In this document: piece by piece, positions 1 through 12,195 of the stretch | Numbering within the stretch: the stretch's first letter is position 1 | Layout of the letters: every line of letters begins with the position of its first letter | Source: Parasponia andersonii | Taxonomy: Eukaryota; Streptophyta; Magnoliopsida; Rosales; Cannabaceae | Assembly: GCA_002914805.1 (NCBI GenBank) | Contig: JXTB01000081.1 | Span: 864,743 to 928,742 of the forward strand | DNA length: 64,000 bases | Direction: 5' to 3' | Made by a program: the position numbers and the translations under genes | Notes under the pieces: generated by a model | Told to the model about the DNA's origin: nothing | Database searches by the model: none | The model's input: only the letters and a program-made list of their open reading frames with translations

Positions 1-827
1 CCGTTGTCCTTTTCCCTTTTAAGGGCTAGGTAAGTTTTGCAGTTCCTCTTCCAATGTCCATCCTCACCGCAGTGGAAACATTTTCCCTTTGGTTTGGCAT
101 CCTTCTTGATCTTTTTTTTCTTTGGAGCTAGAGAAGCAGGAGTCTTTTTCTTCCACTTACCTTTGCCTTTCGACTTAGGTTTGGAAGAACTAGCTTGAGC
201 TACATCAGCCTCAGCTGACCCCGACTTATTCTTCTTAAGAATATTCTCTGTTATTTGCAAATCTTTCATCAGGCCAGTAAGAGTATAATCCTTCTGGGGA
301 ATTTAATGATCAATCTTAAATTGATTGACGGTGTCTAATAATGTGTTCAAAACCATGTCAATTTGGGTGTCACAATCAATTTCAGCTCCAAGGATTTCCA
401 GTTCGTTAAGGTATGCGATGACTTTCATCATATGTTCCCGAACTGGAGTACCCTTCTTTTGACGAAGATTCATAAATGCACTTGTAGCCTCATTTCTAGC
501 TTGACGACCGAGACTGGCAAACATTTCGTCAACACTCAGCATAACGTCAACAGTAGTATCCATCCCACGATGTTGTTGTTGCAATATATTACTCACTGAG
601 CCAAGTATATAGCACTTAGTCATCTTATCAGATTGCTTCCATTTATCATATAAGTTTCTTTCATCGTTTGTGGATTCCTCAGTTTGCTGAGCAGGACATA
701 GAGTGGTGAGAACTCACTTATGTTTATCAGTAGTAAGCACTATGTCTAGGTTACGTTTCTAGTCTACATAGTTTTCACCGTCCAGTTTATTTTGTGTGAG
801 TAAAATGGATAAGGGATTAAGTGCCAT
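1..827 (-). pseudogene. Ty1/copia gag (nucleocapsid) pseudogene, 5' part only in window
   Basis: The minus strand reads from an ATG at 825-827 (MALNPLS..., then LDGENYVDW-like) through a copia gag (UBN2/retrotran_gag_2 type) region rich in the usual pattern 'MTKCYILGSVSN...', to a CCHC zinc knuckle CFHCGEDGHWKRNC near 35-80. The knuckle binds RNA and the protein packages the element transcript into virus-like particles. The frame is broken: the codon after 'NYVD', normally Trp in this family, reads TAG, and a further stop lies before the 'LTTLC' stretch. A Lys-rich linker precedes the knuckle. The protein runs off the left window edge, so protease and pol of this element are not visible. A primer site and LTR upstream at 3351-5091 fit the same element and orientation. 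The family call rests on the knuckle plus gag pattern; the exact lineage is not resolved. Confidence 0.85.
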
Positions 828-1579
828 ATCTACTAAAAAATAAATAATATTCCATGTATAAGCAAACATCATTTATTATGTTTCGAATAATTAACATAAA
901 GTATTTAAGCATACAATATGCAAGTGAAGTATCCCTAAGACTATCACTTATATTCATGGTAATTTAACCTACCACTGATTACAAGCCTCCTACGGGAAGT
1001 CATGCAATCAGTAAGTTAAACTGAAACAATTTCAATTAATAAATAGATAGATAACTCTTATCCCATATTTCTAACTACCATTCTGTTTGGTCCTCTAATC
1101 GACTAATAAGAACTCCTACGGGACGATATTAATGTTTCGCGTTGAGTGTTTAACCATTGTTTCGGTAACTAAGCTTTTTATATAAGACCATCTCCTACAG
1201 GCGATAAGCCTCATATAGTCAACCTAGTACCTTATCCTTAGAAACTCATTTCGAGTATTACCTGGACGAAAACCCTCTTAAGGGAGCTCAGCAAGATTCT
1301 GAGGCAAGGCTCATCCTAATACATAACGAACCAAAAATAGAGACCATAAGTATCACATACCTTCTCCCACTCAATATTTTATAATAAGGGATTTATAGAT
1401 TTTACCCAGTTATCTAACTAGTTTAGTAACCTAAAATCAGTTATGTAAGCATGTTCATATTTGTACGAGAGTAGCTCTAATTTTTTATATGACATATTAC
1501 TAAAGATCATATAATAATACTTATTATTAGGCATGCATGCAACATTGTCCTAATAATACCAAAGTAGTAAGCAGATATA

Positions 1580-2390
1580 TAATTAATTGTTAATGATTTA
1601 TTAATTTCCGGTAATTTAAAATTATTTAACATTTAAATAATTCTAACTGATAAGATGATGTTAAATATTTAAATATGGAAGATAATATTTAAAATTTAAA
1701 TTAGAAAAGATTTTCACAAAATCTAATTAGTTTAAATAAAGGATTTAACTAATTAAATCTCCTTAAATATCTAAAATTTAAATTTCAACTTTTGAAATCT
1801 TAATTTGAATTTAACTTTCTTAAATATCTCCCATTATCTTATCCTATCAGGTTTGAATTCAAAATTCAAATCAATATCTAAACTCATTAAATATCTACCA
1901 ACCATAAATTCAAATTTAAAGATTTGAAAAGATATTCTGATTTAAATTTAAATTTCAAATCTTCACAAAATTCAAACTTTAAAAGATAGAAGATTTTCCA
2001 AATAAAATCTCCTACAATATCTCTAATTTGAATTTAAACAAATTTAAAATTCAAAAATAGATTACCAACTATCATATAATCAGTTTTTAAAAATATCTAT
2101 TCAAATTTGAATTTAAAACTAAAAGGATATTATCTCATAATATCTAATTTTAAAAAAATTTCCATTTTAAAATACCTCTAATTATTCAAATAATAATTAA
2201 GATATTATGGATATCAATCATATCTACAATTCAAATTAAAATATCCTATCAATTTAAATTTCAAAAATTCAAATTTAATAAGGATTTTAAAATTTTGAAT
2301 TTAAAATTTAATCTATCAATTTTCATAAAACTATGGATAAATTAAATTAATTTTAAAGTGAAAATAATTAAAATTTTGGCCGAAAATACG
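1580..2390. repeat. AT-rich low-complexity zone built from AAATTTAAATTT-like words
   Basis: This stretch is almost entirely permutations of AAATTT, TTTAAA and GAATTT words (for example AAATTCAAATTT and TTTGAATTTAAA). Because the words are self-complementary, the zone has many short inverted repeats. No frame or known motif is visible. Confidence 0.6.
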
Positions 2391-2399
2391 AAACATGTC

Positions 2400-2960
2400 G
2401 GGACAAGCTGATGGACGAAATGGGAAACCGGTATGCGACCACGCTCGGGACAACTACCGAGCACCAACGGGCTCACAAAACGCTACGCGGCCTTGCTCGA
2501 GTTAACTCCAGAGCGACAACGGGCTCGCAAAATGCTCACACATCAAATGTACAAGGTGGCACCCCGAGCGGTGAAGGCACAGGAGGCTACCCGCACGGCC
2601 GGCGCACAGGAGGCGGCCTACTAGCCATGCGTGGATCATATCCTCATGGCCAGTAGGGCCTTGCCCATGTGCCATGCGCAGGATGATCCTGTGCAGCATG
2701 CATAGGTTGGCCGCTCACAGGCCATGCACGGATCACATCCGCGTAGCCAGTAGGAATGTGCCCACGCTGCATGTGTGGGGTGCACCCACGCGGCCTGCGC
2801 GGGGAGCTAGCCCGCAGGCCATGCGCAGATCCCATCTACGTGGCCAGCGGCGCCTCACCCGTGCGGCTGTGCAGCCATGCGCGGGGTCATGCCTGCGCAG
2901 CCAACGCGCAGGTCACACCCACGGGGCTCACGCGGGCGGTGCGCACGTCTCCTAGCTGTG
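2400..2960. repeat. GC-rich island with degenerate GCCATGCGC-type repeats
   Basis: An abrupt switch to GC-rich sequence occurs immediately beside the AT-rich zone. The word GCCATGCGC/GCCATGCAC followed by GGATCAYATCC recurs near 2627, 2671, 2722, 2818 and 2873, often with GTAGCCAGTAGG-type sequence between. The irregular spacing suggests a decayed tandem array rather than coding sequence. Open frames exist on both strands but contain no recognisable domain. Confidence 0.45.
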
Positions 2961-3350
2961 CACCGCTCCATCGTTTCGTTCGTTTTTTTTTTTGAATTGA
3001 AAAAACAGTTTTCATAAAACTCCAAAAAACAATTGAAGATCAAAACATTTCCATGCATAGTTTTATCAAGAACATAAAATATTAGTTTTATCAAGAACAT
3101 AAAATATGAACACATAGAAATCAAGAACATGCTGCAAAACGAAAATCAAAATAAACATGATCATTTCCTCATAGCAACTTCTAATCAAATAAACATTCAA
3201 ACTCATTGAATCTATTGACCGTTATATAAACTAGAGCATATTCATAATATAAACAAGACCAAACACAAAGAAAAACTTTCCGAAATTCAAAAATATCAAT
3301 CAACAAGAGAATAGATCGGAGTAAAACATGCTAGATCAACAATAAAACCT

Positions 3351-3363
3351 GTCTCTGGTACCA
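3351..3363 (-). other. Primer binding site, initiator-tRNA-Met type
   Basis: Read on the minus strand this is TGGTACCAGAGAC, close to the plant copia primer site TGGTATCAGAGC that pairs with the 3' end of initiator tRNA-Met. It sits two bases inside the LTR end, as expected for minus-strand DNA priming. One substitution from the consensus is visible (C for T at the sixth base). Confidence 0.7.
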
Positions 3364-3365
3364 AT

Positions 3366-5091
3366 TGCTGGTGTTTATTGGAATAAATTTCCAGAAAATA
3401 TTTTCATAAAATTATTTTCAAGAACACCATAGTTTTATAAAATCAAAAAATGCAGCGGAATCAGTCGTACAAAATTTTTCTTTTTACAAAATATTTCAGA
3501 TCTTGATCTAACATGAATTAACTCTTAATCTAAACAAGAACAATATCCGGATTTGCTCCACAACCTTTTCGCCTTTCCGTCTATTCTCGAAAGCCATTTG
3601 ATTGATCTGGTGGATGGTCACCTTCTTAATTCCCAATAAAGAAATCTGCAGATGAACAAGAAGACAATCTTCTTAAACTGATTTCTTTGGGATGGCCGAA
3701 ACACCAAGGACAGTGAATCCCTAGTAGTGGCCAATTTTCTCTGTTCTCTCTCTCTCTATTTTCGTGTGACACTGTCTTCTCAAGGGGGTGTTTCATGTGT
3801 AACACTTGTGTCTTATTGTTAGAGAACTTTTCTCTTAAATATAGAGAGATTAGTAAACCCTAATAGGCTTATTGGGCTTATTGGCTCAACTGATCATCAA
3901 ATGACTATTAGGCTTTAATTTGAGCTAGACAGAGGACCAGATGGATCCATAAAGCCCAAATTCCATTGAACTATATACCCACTATTATAATTAACTCTTA
4001 ATTATGATTGGGCCTTGTCCATTAATATTGGGGCACACCACTATAGGCCCAATATTGAACTCTTGAACAAAATGTCATTTATTTTCTGTAAAGCTTATTA
4101 ACAATTAATTAGCATGACCCATTTAGCATATACTATACCTGTAAACACACCCCAATGCAATGTCATAGTAGTAGGGTGAAATTATCGTATTACCCCTCTA
4201 GTACATATTTACCTTTGAGTTGCCATTTTTCATCTAATGGATAGTAGTTAACTATGGTATTTATATATGCTTATATAGTACATATTTACCTTTGAGTTGT
4301 CATTTTTCATCTAATGAATAATAGTTAACTATGGTATTTGTATCTGCTTATACCAACACAGTCAAATTCACATAATGAATACCGGGGCCCTGGTTTATAT
4401 TATCCAAGTACTTGAAAAAACTCAAAGTGGCATCATATGCATGGTGTCCATTATAAAAAAAGTTCTACACATTTCATATACCTTATCTTCCAAGATACCG
4501 GAGTTCGAACCATAAATTAGAACTAGTCCTTTAGGTACTCAAAAAGACAAAATATATGAAAGTAAGTTCGTTAATCATTACAATTAAGGTCTTCTACAAT
4601 AGTGGTAGATTAGTAAAATTAGAAATTTGAGTTACGGTACTTAATCTTATATTCTAATCAACTCGGTCCTACTCGATGCTATTATAACTTTCTTATAACA
4701 TACTAACATTTCTATCCGAAGACTCACTTCGATAATTAGAGACTTCATTAATTAAACAGATAACACTACATTCTATGGCATAGTAAAGTATTTCATCTTC
4801 AATATTCAGAATGCGAACAATTTAATTTAGATATAATGAAATAAAGAATATAACGTCTCCCACATATGAACTCATCATACGAATAATTCTTTAGTACTCA
4901 TTTTATGTCTTGGAATCTTTTAGATGTTTACATAAGATAAACATACACATCACATATTTATCAATGGGACATAAATGAAATAGAAATTCATAACATGGAA
5001 TTTATTAATAACAAATAGACACTAAATAATCCAATAAATATTGTTTCTAATGTCTAAATAATAAACTGCTTTATAGGACATTATTCCAATA
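3366..5091 (-). mobile_element. 5' LTR of the minus-strand copia element
   Basis: The inner end (plus strand) is TGCTGGTGTTTATTGGAATAA and the outer end is TTATTCCAATA, which form an imperfect terminal inverted pair. On the minus strand the LTR begins TATTGGAATAATGTCCTA, a decayed form of a common copia LTR start (TGTTGGAATAATGTCC). The outer border abuts copia reverse-transcriptase coding sequence of a different, plus-strand element, which supports 5091 as an insertion border. An alternative border is the CCAACA at 4353-4358, giving a shorter LTR of about 1 kb. The partner LTR is outside the window, so the borders cannot be confirmed here. Confidence 0.6.
4200..4353. repeat. 77-bp tandem duplication inside the LTR
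   Basis: Two head-to-tail copies starting AGTACATATTTACC (4200 and 4277) differ at only a few positions. The unit ends in TATGCTTATA/TCTGCTTATA. Confidence 0.85.
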
Positions 5092-6030
5092 CTTAATTGG
5101 TGATGATGACAATGAGCTACCTAGATTGAAGAAAAATCTTGCAGATAAATTTGAAATTAAAGTCTTGGGACAGCTGAGGTAGTTTTTAGAGATTGAATCT
5201 CTGAGAAACAGGTCTGGAATTTTTGTTTCCCAAAGAAAGTGTATACTTGACTTGTTGATGGAGATAGGTTTACTAGGAAGCTAACCTGCTGAGACACTAA
5301 TCGATCACAATAATAAGCTGGGAAAATGTACTAATAAACTTCCAGTCGATAAAGGGAGATATCAACATTTGTTAGAAAACTTTATATATGTGTCTCGTAC
5401 TTAGCCTAACATTGTTTATACAGTTAGCACTATTATTCAGTTTATGCATTCTCTATATTAGACACACTTAGAAGCTATGTACTAAATATTGAAGTACTTG
5501 AAAGAAATAGTTAGCAGAGGACTTTTCTTCAAGAAGTCATCTAAGAAAAGTCATCTAAAAGAAGTGTAGAAGGCTTGGAGTTATTGATGACAGAAAATCT
5601 ATATTAGAGTATTGCACTTTTTTTTTTTTGGGAAACTTGGTGACGTGGAGAAGTAAGAAACAATTAATTATGGCCTGGAGTAGTGTTGAGGCTGAGTTCA
5701 GGGAAGTAGCTCAAGGAATATGTGAATTCCTATAGTTAAATTTATTATTAGAAGAACTTAAGGTGACACATGAGAAGCCAATTAAGCCTTTTTATGATAA
5801 TAAATCAACAATAAACATTTCTCATAATCCAGTGCATCAAGATTAGACTAAACATATCAAAGTTGACAAACAATTTATCAAGGAGAAGATAAAAAAAGAT
5901 ATCATTTGTATGTCATACTTTACAATATCTGAACAAGTTACTAATTTACTGACGAAGAGTCTTGCAAGGCCAATCTTTGAGAAGTTGATCGATAAGCTGG
6001 GCATGACGAATATGTATAGTCCAGATTGAG
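5092..6030 (+). pseudogene. Ty1/copia pol fragment: end of reverse transcriptase plus RNase H
   Basis: The plus strand encodes a decayed copia pol C-terminus. It opens within the RT catalytic neighbourhood (IGDDDNELPRLKKNLAD), then has the FEIKVLGQLR, GIFVSQRKCILDLL and KGRYQHLL patterns. RNase H follows, with SSVEAEFREVAQGICEF, the NKSTINISHNPVHQD and KHIKVDKQFIKEK motifs, and a terminal LTKSLARPIFEKLIDKLGM that ends at a TGA near 6028. These enzymes copy the element RNA and remove the template. Many stops and frame breaks occur, so it is non-functional. The 5' part is missing because the copia LTR (3366-5091) lies at its upstream edge. Some 20 bases after the stop, TGTATTGGATATTTTAGGC may be the first bases of its own 3' LTR, cut by the adjoining CACTA element. 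Confidence 0.85.
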
Positions 6031-6229
6031 GATGTGTATTGGATATTTTAGGCTGATTTCACAACTACAAAATACCCCTTTAGATGATAGTTTTCACCCG
6101 CGATCTAATGGTTAAGATGATACCTCTTAAACTGTTATCTATGTCAATGTCATCTTTACTTTAGTACAAAAAGATGATGGGCTATAACTGTCACAAAAAC
6201 ATGAAATTTAGAGGAGATAATAGCATTTT

Positions 6230-6375
6230 CAAGGTTATAGACAACAGTTTTAGGCGGGCACCATTGTCTATAGAAAAGACGTCAACAACTATAGATGACA
6301 GTTTTTCTAAAAACCGTGATCTATAGTTAAATAGTCAACAACTATAGATCACGATTTTCAGAAAAACCGTAGTCT
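6230..6375. repeat. CACTA subterminal repeats
   Basis: Units of the type CTATAGATCACGGTTTTTCT and their inverse (AAAACCGTGATCTATAG) occur several times in direct and inverted orientation: near 6237, 6268, 6290, 6318, 6342 and 6362. Such repeats near CACTA termini are known transposase binding sites in En/Spm. Confidence 0.65.
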
Positions 6376-8159
6376 ACAGTATATTTTTTTAAAAAAAATT
6401 ATCTTGCAATATTTTTAATTTTTCTTACGGATCGTCAACATCCGTGATTCAAATTAAATGGCAATAAACCATGCAATATCTTTCAGAGCACATCCATAAT
6501 ATAATATCTAATTCAAATCATCCAAAACCTTAAATTTTTAAGTACTAATTAACACCTTTATCATAACAAATTAAAAATGTTGAAGTTAAACTAATTTTTG
6601 GCTGGACCAAATCATAACGGGTTGCCTATGTACCCATTAAAGAGATCAAGCTATTTCGTAATTCATTTATATTTTTAAAAAAGAGAAAGTATATAGAGAT
6701 TAAAAGTTCCATATAAAATCAAAAAAAGTCTAGAAGGTAAGAATTTATTACAAAGTATTACTCTCTTTAATACTACTTCAATATTAGTAGAAGTTAGACC
6801 GTCCATTCATTATGTACTTCGTCTATCTCTGTTCTTGTGTGTCGATTAATTTGACCAAACTACATTTGAACAAAACAAAATTAAATTAATTCATGGTCTT
6901 CGTAGATATAATTTGCATTAATATAAATGGACTAACATCAATTGGAATCTTGTCTCACTTATAGTCCATTATTTCCCCCATATATCTTAAAATATAAGAG
7001 CCACATTCGACCTTCCTGAGTTGCTTGGGGCTTACTATACAAATTAGTCAAACATTAGTTTATAATACCACTAAACTTTTAATCTATTTCAGAGTTGTTA
7101 TCTTTATATTAGTCCATTTTGTTTGCATGTTGCATAGTTTTGCAACTCTAAGCCTTCCTAATTTCCATTTATATAATGATGAAATGACTAATTCACAGAT
7201 GCTCTTATGAATAGGTTGACGAAGGGGGTCAATCCAATATACTTTATCACCCCAACGAATGATGATCGCTAATGTCCAATGTTTCCTACAATTACGATAA
7301 AATCATAAAGATTTTACAATAGGATTTCTAAATTCTAATAGTAAAATTATATAAAAGAATATTACTCTTCATAATATGGTAAGAAAATTAGTTATCCACG
7401 CTTATAATTCTTCAAAACAAGAACTATATAGTCTTTTTTTGTCCTTTTTATCTTTTACAAAATGGGTTACAAGAAAATACTTGAACTTCCTCTATTTTTC
7501 TCCATAAGAAAACAATAATACTTTCTTTTGAGAAATATCAAATTGAAAAGCTTACGACATCATAAACCCATTAAGACTTTGTCTTATAAAACTTACTAAG
7601 ATCATAAATCAGAAAGCATAATTCCATATACTTACCAAGATTTCTGTTCATATTCTTTTCTTCAATAGCGGGGAACCTTTTTCTAATTTGGATAGGTGAT
7701 TGGCACAAGTGCTCGAATCTTATAACCTAAGAAACTTTGTGACTCAATCAAAGTCAATTTTAGCACAGTACTATAATCGTCAGTCTCTATCACTGTTTTC
7801 ATGCCATTTTGTCGATTCTTTATAACATTTGGCATTTTAGTTGATCCCTTAGTTCATGGTTTTTCATTTTGAGAAGGATTTGGACTTGATCTTCCTTTAC
7901 ATTGTTACCTTCACCACTTGACAAATTCTCATCCTTCACAGAATCATCTATATGAACCTGTTCATGAATATATTCAATTAGTTAATAAATATTAAACAAG
8001 AATATAGAAAAAACAAAGAAGTATATATATATATATATATACATATGCAAAATATAAGAAAATAACTTAACTAATTTAGTTTTCTCTCTTTAGTCTTTCC
8101 TTGTCATTTTTTTCTTTTGTTACGTGTTCTTACACATATCCATTCACCTTCCTCTTTTA
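6376..8159. other. AT-rich 3' part of the CACTA element, no gene seen
   Basis: No domain is recognisable here. It contains a (TA)n tract at about 8022-8041 and short open frames only (for example 7025-7210). It lies downstream of the transposase and probably represents decayed 3' exons, untranslated sequence and spacer. Confidence 0.4.
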
Positions 8160-11100
8160 TTAAACTTGAGTTGTCGTATATTTGATCATCTAACTCATCA
8201 AAGTCCTTGATAGAAGGCAATCTCCTACTAAAAGATGTAACTTTGAGCCCTTAATTCTCCAAATTATTGGATTCGTCATTAAACACATGTGCTTTTAGTG
8301 ACAAAACTATCGACCAATTTGAAACACTAGGGTTAGTAACATAAAAGACTTGCTTAGCTTGCGAAGCCTATATAAAAGATTTATCTCTATAGCCTTGATG
8401 TCTAAAGTCAACTAGTGCGAATCCAAGATCATCAATTTTGACAACAGAATTGCCTACCCATTTGCACTTAAATAGAGGCACTTGAATTCCACAATAATCT
8501 AGTTCCTATATTTCTTCAGTAATCCCATAATACATAAACTGGATTTTTTTTCTTTTGTGCTCAATATATGCATTGCCTCAGCAATAATACTAACACCACT
8601 ATTTTGAACAGAATGTTTATCATCTCTTTCATGAGTGTAAAAGCAAAACCCATGACCTTACTGTGAATAACGAACCGATTGTTAACCATTTCAAATCATT
8701 TGGCTTATCATGGTCAGGTTTTTTTAGAAGATTGACAATATGGTCTTTGAACTAAGTAATGAAGTTTCGGTTATGCTTGTCCTGAATCCACTTCTTTGTT
8801 CTTCTCTGATTCTTTTGTCTCACATAATTCATATGCTCTTTGATGTAATCTTCAATCATTTTTAAATTATGCAACATATATAAATTTGCTTGTTTCCATA
8901 ATGTCTCATTCATATTAATTGTAATGTCTTTTGGATAATCCGTTACCTTCCAAATTGGATGAACGTTTATCTTTTGGCATTCTAATGCTTTGAGAATTGA
9001 CTATGTACTGCAAGCAAAACTCAATTGCTTCTTCTACAATATATCCTTCCACTATATAACCTTCTAGCCCATTTCAATTTTTCACAAGATCTTTCAATAT
9101 TTTCATGTATCTCTCAAAAGGATATATCCATGTTAAGAATACTGGGCCACATAATTTCACTTCTTGAATCAAACGTATAACAAAATGAATCATTATGTCA
9201 AAACATAAAGCTGGAAAAAAATTTTCTAAGAGACACAATATTCATACAATATCTGATTGCAATGTGTTCAATATCTTTAGGTCCACTATTTTTGAGCAAA
9301 TAGAATTGAAAAAGAAACACAATTTGGTACTTGCTAATCTAAGTTCCTTTTCATTGACCAATACTCCATAAAGAGTAATTAGCAAAAACTATTGCATTAA
9401 AATATAACAATCATGCGATTTCATGCCATGAAGTTTCAAATCTTTCATGGACACAAGTCTTCTTATATTTGAAGAATACTCAATATTGGCAAGACATTCA
9501 CAAAAGACTATTTTTTCTTTCCTTGATAATGTGTACTTCTCTGGTGGTAAAAAATGCGATTCCCTTTTTTTTTCAGGAGTCAATTACTGTCTAATTTTTA
9601 ACTCAACAAGGCCTAAATGAGCCTTGATGCCATCTTCAATTTTATGCGGAATGTTTAGCAATGTTCCAACTATGGCATTACATACTTTTTTTTTAATATG
9701 TATCACATCAAGGTTGTGTCATACGAATAAAGTCTTCAAATATGGGAGCTCAAAAAATATTTATTTCTTCTTCTAAGGTCCACTAATTGTATCATTCTCT
9801 ACCTTTTTTTTCAAAATTTATATTAAAATCCTTCGCCTTTTGGAATACTTGTTCACCACTAAATGTACATGGGCCCTTTACATTTTCAACCTCTCTATTA
9901 AATGCTTTCTTTTTCTTGCGATATCGATGATTTTTAGATAAAAATCTCATACTACTTAAAAAAGTGAACTTTTCTCCATTTCTCAACCTTATAGAATATT
10001 TGTCTTCATCACAAATTGAGCAACCCATGCCAGATTTTATAGAGTAATCTGACAAATTTTCATAAGCAAGAAAGTCATTAATTCTCTATGATAACATTGC
10101 TCAAAGTGTAAATTTTTCTTTTTGAAACACATATTTAACTTAAATCCCGATTTCCCATAATAGTTTCAAGTCATCGATCAAAGGTGCTAAATATACATTA
10201 ATATCATTACCTGGTTATTTGGGTCTAGAAATCAATAATGTCAACATAAGAAATCTTTGCTTCGTGCTTAGCCAAGAGAGAAGATTATAAATCAAAAGTA
10301 ACACTGACCAAGTACTATATCTACTACTTAAATTACTATACGGATTGATACCATTAACTGAAAGACCAAGACGAAGATTTTTTATTTTAGTACTAAACTC
10401 AGGATTTTTCATATCAACTATCTTCAATTATAGAGAATCAGCGAAATGATGAAGTTTGTCATCATATACTATTCTATCAGCATGCCACATCAAATTCTTT
10501 ACATGTTTTTCATTTTTGAACATTCGCCTGAATCGTGGTATTAGTGGTATATACCACAATACTTTCTCAGGAACTCCATTTCTCTTTTTAGATGGCTCTT
10601 TACTGTTCTTCCACCTTGGGTGCGAGCATTTAGGATAAATATCTAATGTTGCATTTTCTTTACGATAAAGAATGCAATCATTAGGGCATGCATGTATATT
10701 CTCATACTCCATTTCTAGCGATGAAAATATTTTTTTAGCCTCATACATGGATGTAGGAAGCTCGTTACTGACTGGAATCATATCTTAAATTAGTTTCAAA
10801 AGGAATGTGAAACTAGTGTTACTCCACCCATCTCCCACCTTCAAATTCCATAAATGCATAAGGATTGACACTTTTGAGAATTTAGTACATCCGTCGTATA
10901 ATGGTGTCTCAGCATCACATAACAAACTCTGAAATTCTGTAGGACGATCAATAAATTTATCCTCTGCATCATTTACCATGTTAACCATGCTATCTTCATC
11001 ATGTTCATCTCTTTTATATTCTCTCTGGAATCTGAATAAACTCTCTTCTAATGAAGGCAATATATCTTCCCCATGCCATATTCTATCTAGTATAACTTTA

Positions 11101-11292
11101 TGAATCCCATTAAAGAAAATATTCTCTTACATTAACCACAGAATATTTCTTAGTATTACCACAACTAACACAAGGACATAATATGACATTGGGGTCATCC
11201 ATATGATCCAAGGCAAATCGAATAAAATTTTCAACTCTATTTTCATATTTACTAGTAGTTCTCCTTGTCATCATCAAGTCTCTATCCATCAC
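8160..11292 (-). pseudogene. CACTA transposase (TNP2-like) pseudogene
   Basis: The order on the minus strand matches plant TNP2-like transposases. At 11110-11292 is an N-terminal Transpos_assoc-like zinc-finger segment (VILCPCVSCGNTKK). At 10785-11060 is the acidic linker and start of Transposase_21 (FSKVSILMHLWNLK). At 10428-10781 are CPNDCILYRKE and the CSHPRWK patterns. At 10215-10427 is LRLGLSVNGINPYSNLSSRYS, and the frame continues past a stop into PGNDINVYLAPLIDDLK. At 9792-10055 are CSICDED and FLSKNHRYRKKKKAF. At 9389-9583 is a DUF4218-type LHGMKSHDCYILMQ. At about 8240-8510 is a DUF4216-type segment (KIDDLGFALVDFRHQGYRD, then SQAKQVFYV). The enzyme would cut and rejoin element ends in the nucleus. 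Multiple stops and frame shifts make it non-functional. Confidence 0.85.
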
Positions 11293-12195
11293 TATATATT
11301 CTATACAATGGAGACAAAAAAAAAATATAAAGTATAAACTTTAAACTTAATACTAATCTTACTAATCATAAAAAGCTTTAAATGTCAAAAAAAATGATTT
11401 TACTCTACTAATACTCTTTTAGTTATTTTATCGAACACATAGGCTTCAAATGACTATTGTATATCAATTGGATACGTAAAACCTAAGTTTATGAGCAAAC
11501 TCAATCACAATACAATATTACTTACAACTATCAAAGTACTACCAGAAAATTTACCTATTTTCTCAAATACTTTCACTCAAGTTGGAGTTATAACAGTTTT
11601 TAGAAAATCTATTGTAAGAGTTCAAATTCTGTTTGCCTCAACTCGAAAGTTTTACGATGCGACATATGTGGTATTTTTTGTAATTATCAGAATTTTTTTA
11701 GATCTGTGAATTCTTACTGAATACTTCTTATTCTTTAGATATCATACATTTCTAATTAATAATGCAATTGTCCAGATTCTTACCAAAATAAATAAATAAA
11801 ATCAAAAAGAACATGTGTTAAACAAAGGTATATTCAGGTCATCCGATTTACACTACTCCTAATGTATATATATCTAGAGAATGAATAACTATATTTGGAA
11901 ACACAAATTCTAAAAATTTAAAAAAAAAACCATTTATATATATATTAGAAACAAGCTATTTATATATATATATATATAGCTCATCCAATAATTTGTTATT
12001 CATACAAAAATATTAGAAACAGAACCTTGGTATTTATATATAACGTACCTAAAAATGTTAGAAATAGAATTAGCACAAGATTGACCGTCAACAACGGAGG
12101 AGGACGAGCACGGGATGAGGGCTCAGAGGGGCTTGAGCTAATCTATGAGCAAAGGGAAGACAATTCAGAAGGGCTTGAGCTAGCCAAGGAACAAT
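11293..12195. other. AT-rich spacer inside the CACTA element
   Basis: Upstream of the transposase on the minus strand. A (TA)n tract occurs at about 11935-11980. A short non-AT-rich patch at about 12080-12190 has a GGGCTTGAGCTA word twice (12129 and 12170), giving a 14-residue peptide duplication (GLELIYEQ / GLELAKEQ) in a plus-strand frame ending at 12227. No domain was recognised. Confidence 0.35.

Larger units (their letters stand above)
828..3350 (-). other. Long untranslated leader of the copia element
   Basis: Between the gag start and the primer site lie about 2.5 kb without a recognisable protein. Three compositional zones can be seen: an ordinary segment with three copies of a CTCCTACRGG box (about 988, 1113, 1192), an extremely AT-rich zone (about 1580-2390) and a GC-rich island (about 2400-2960). 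From 2980 to 3350 the sequence is again AT-rich, with a direct repeat of 'TTTTATCAAGAACATAAAAT' near 3060-3105. Short open frames in the GC island have no recognisable domain and overlap on both strands, so I do not call genes there. Confidence 0.55.

Noticed and set aside
2411..3130. Several overlapping open frames in the GC-rich island on both strands
   Set aside because: They overlap each other in many frames, contain no known domain and follow from GC-rich, stop-poor repetitive sequence.
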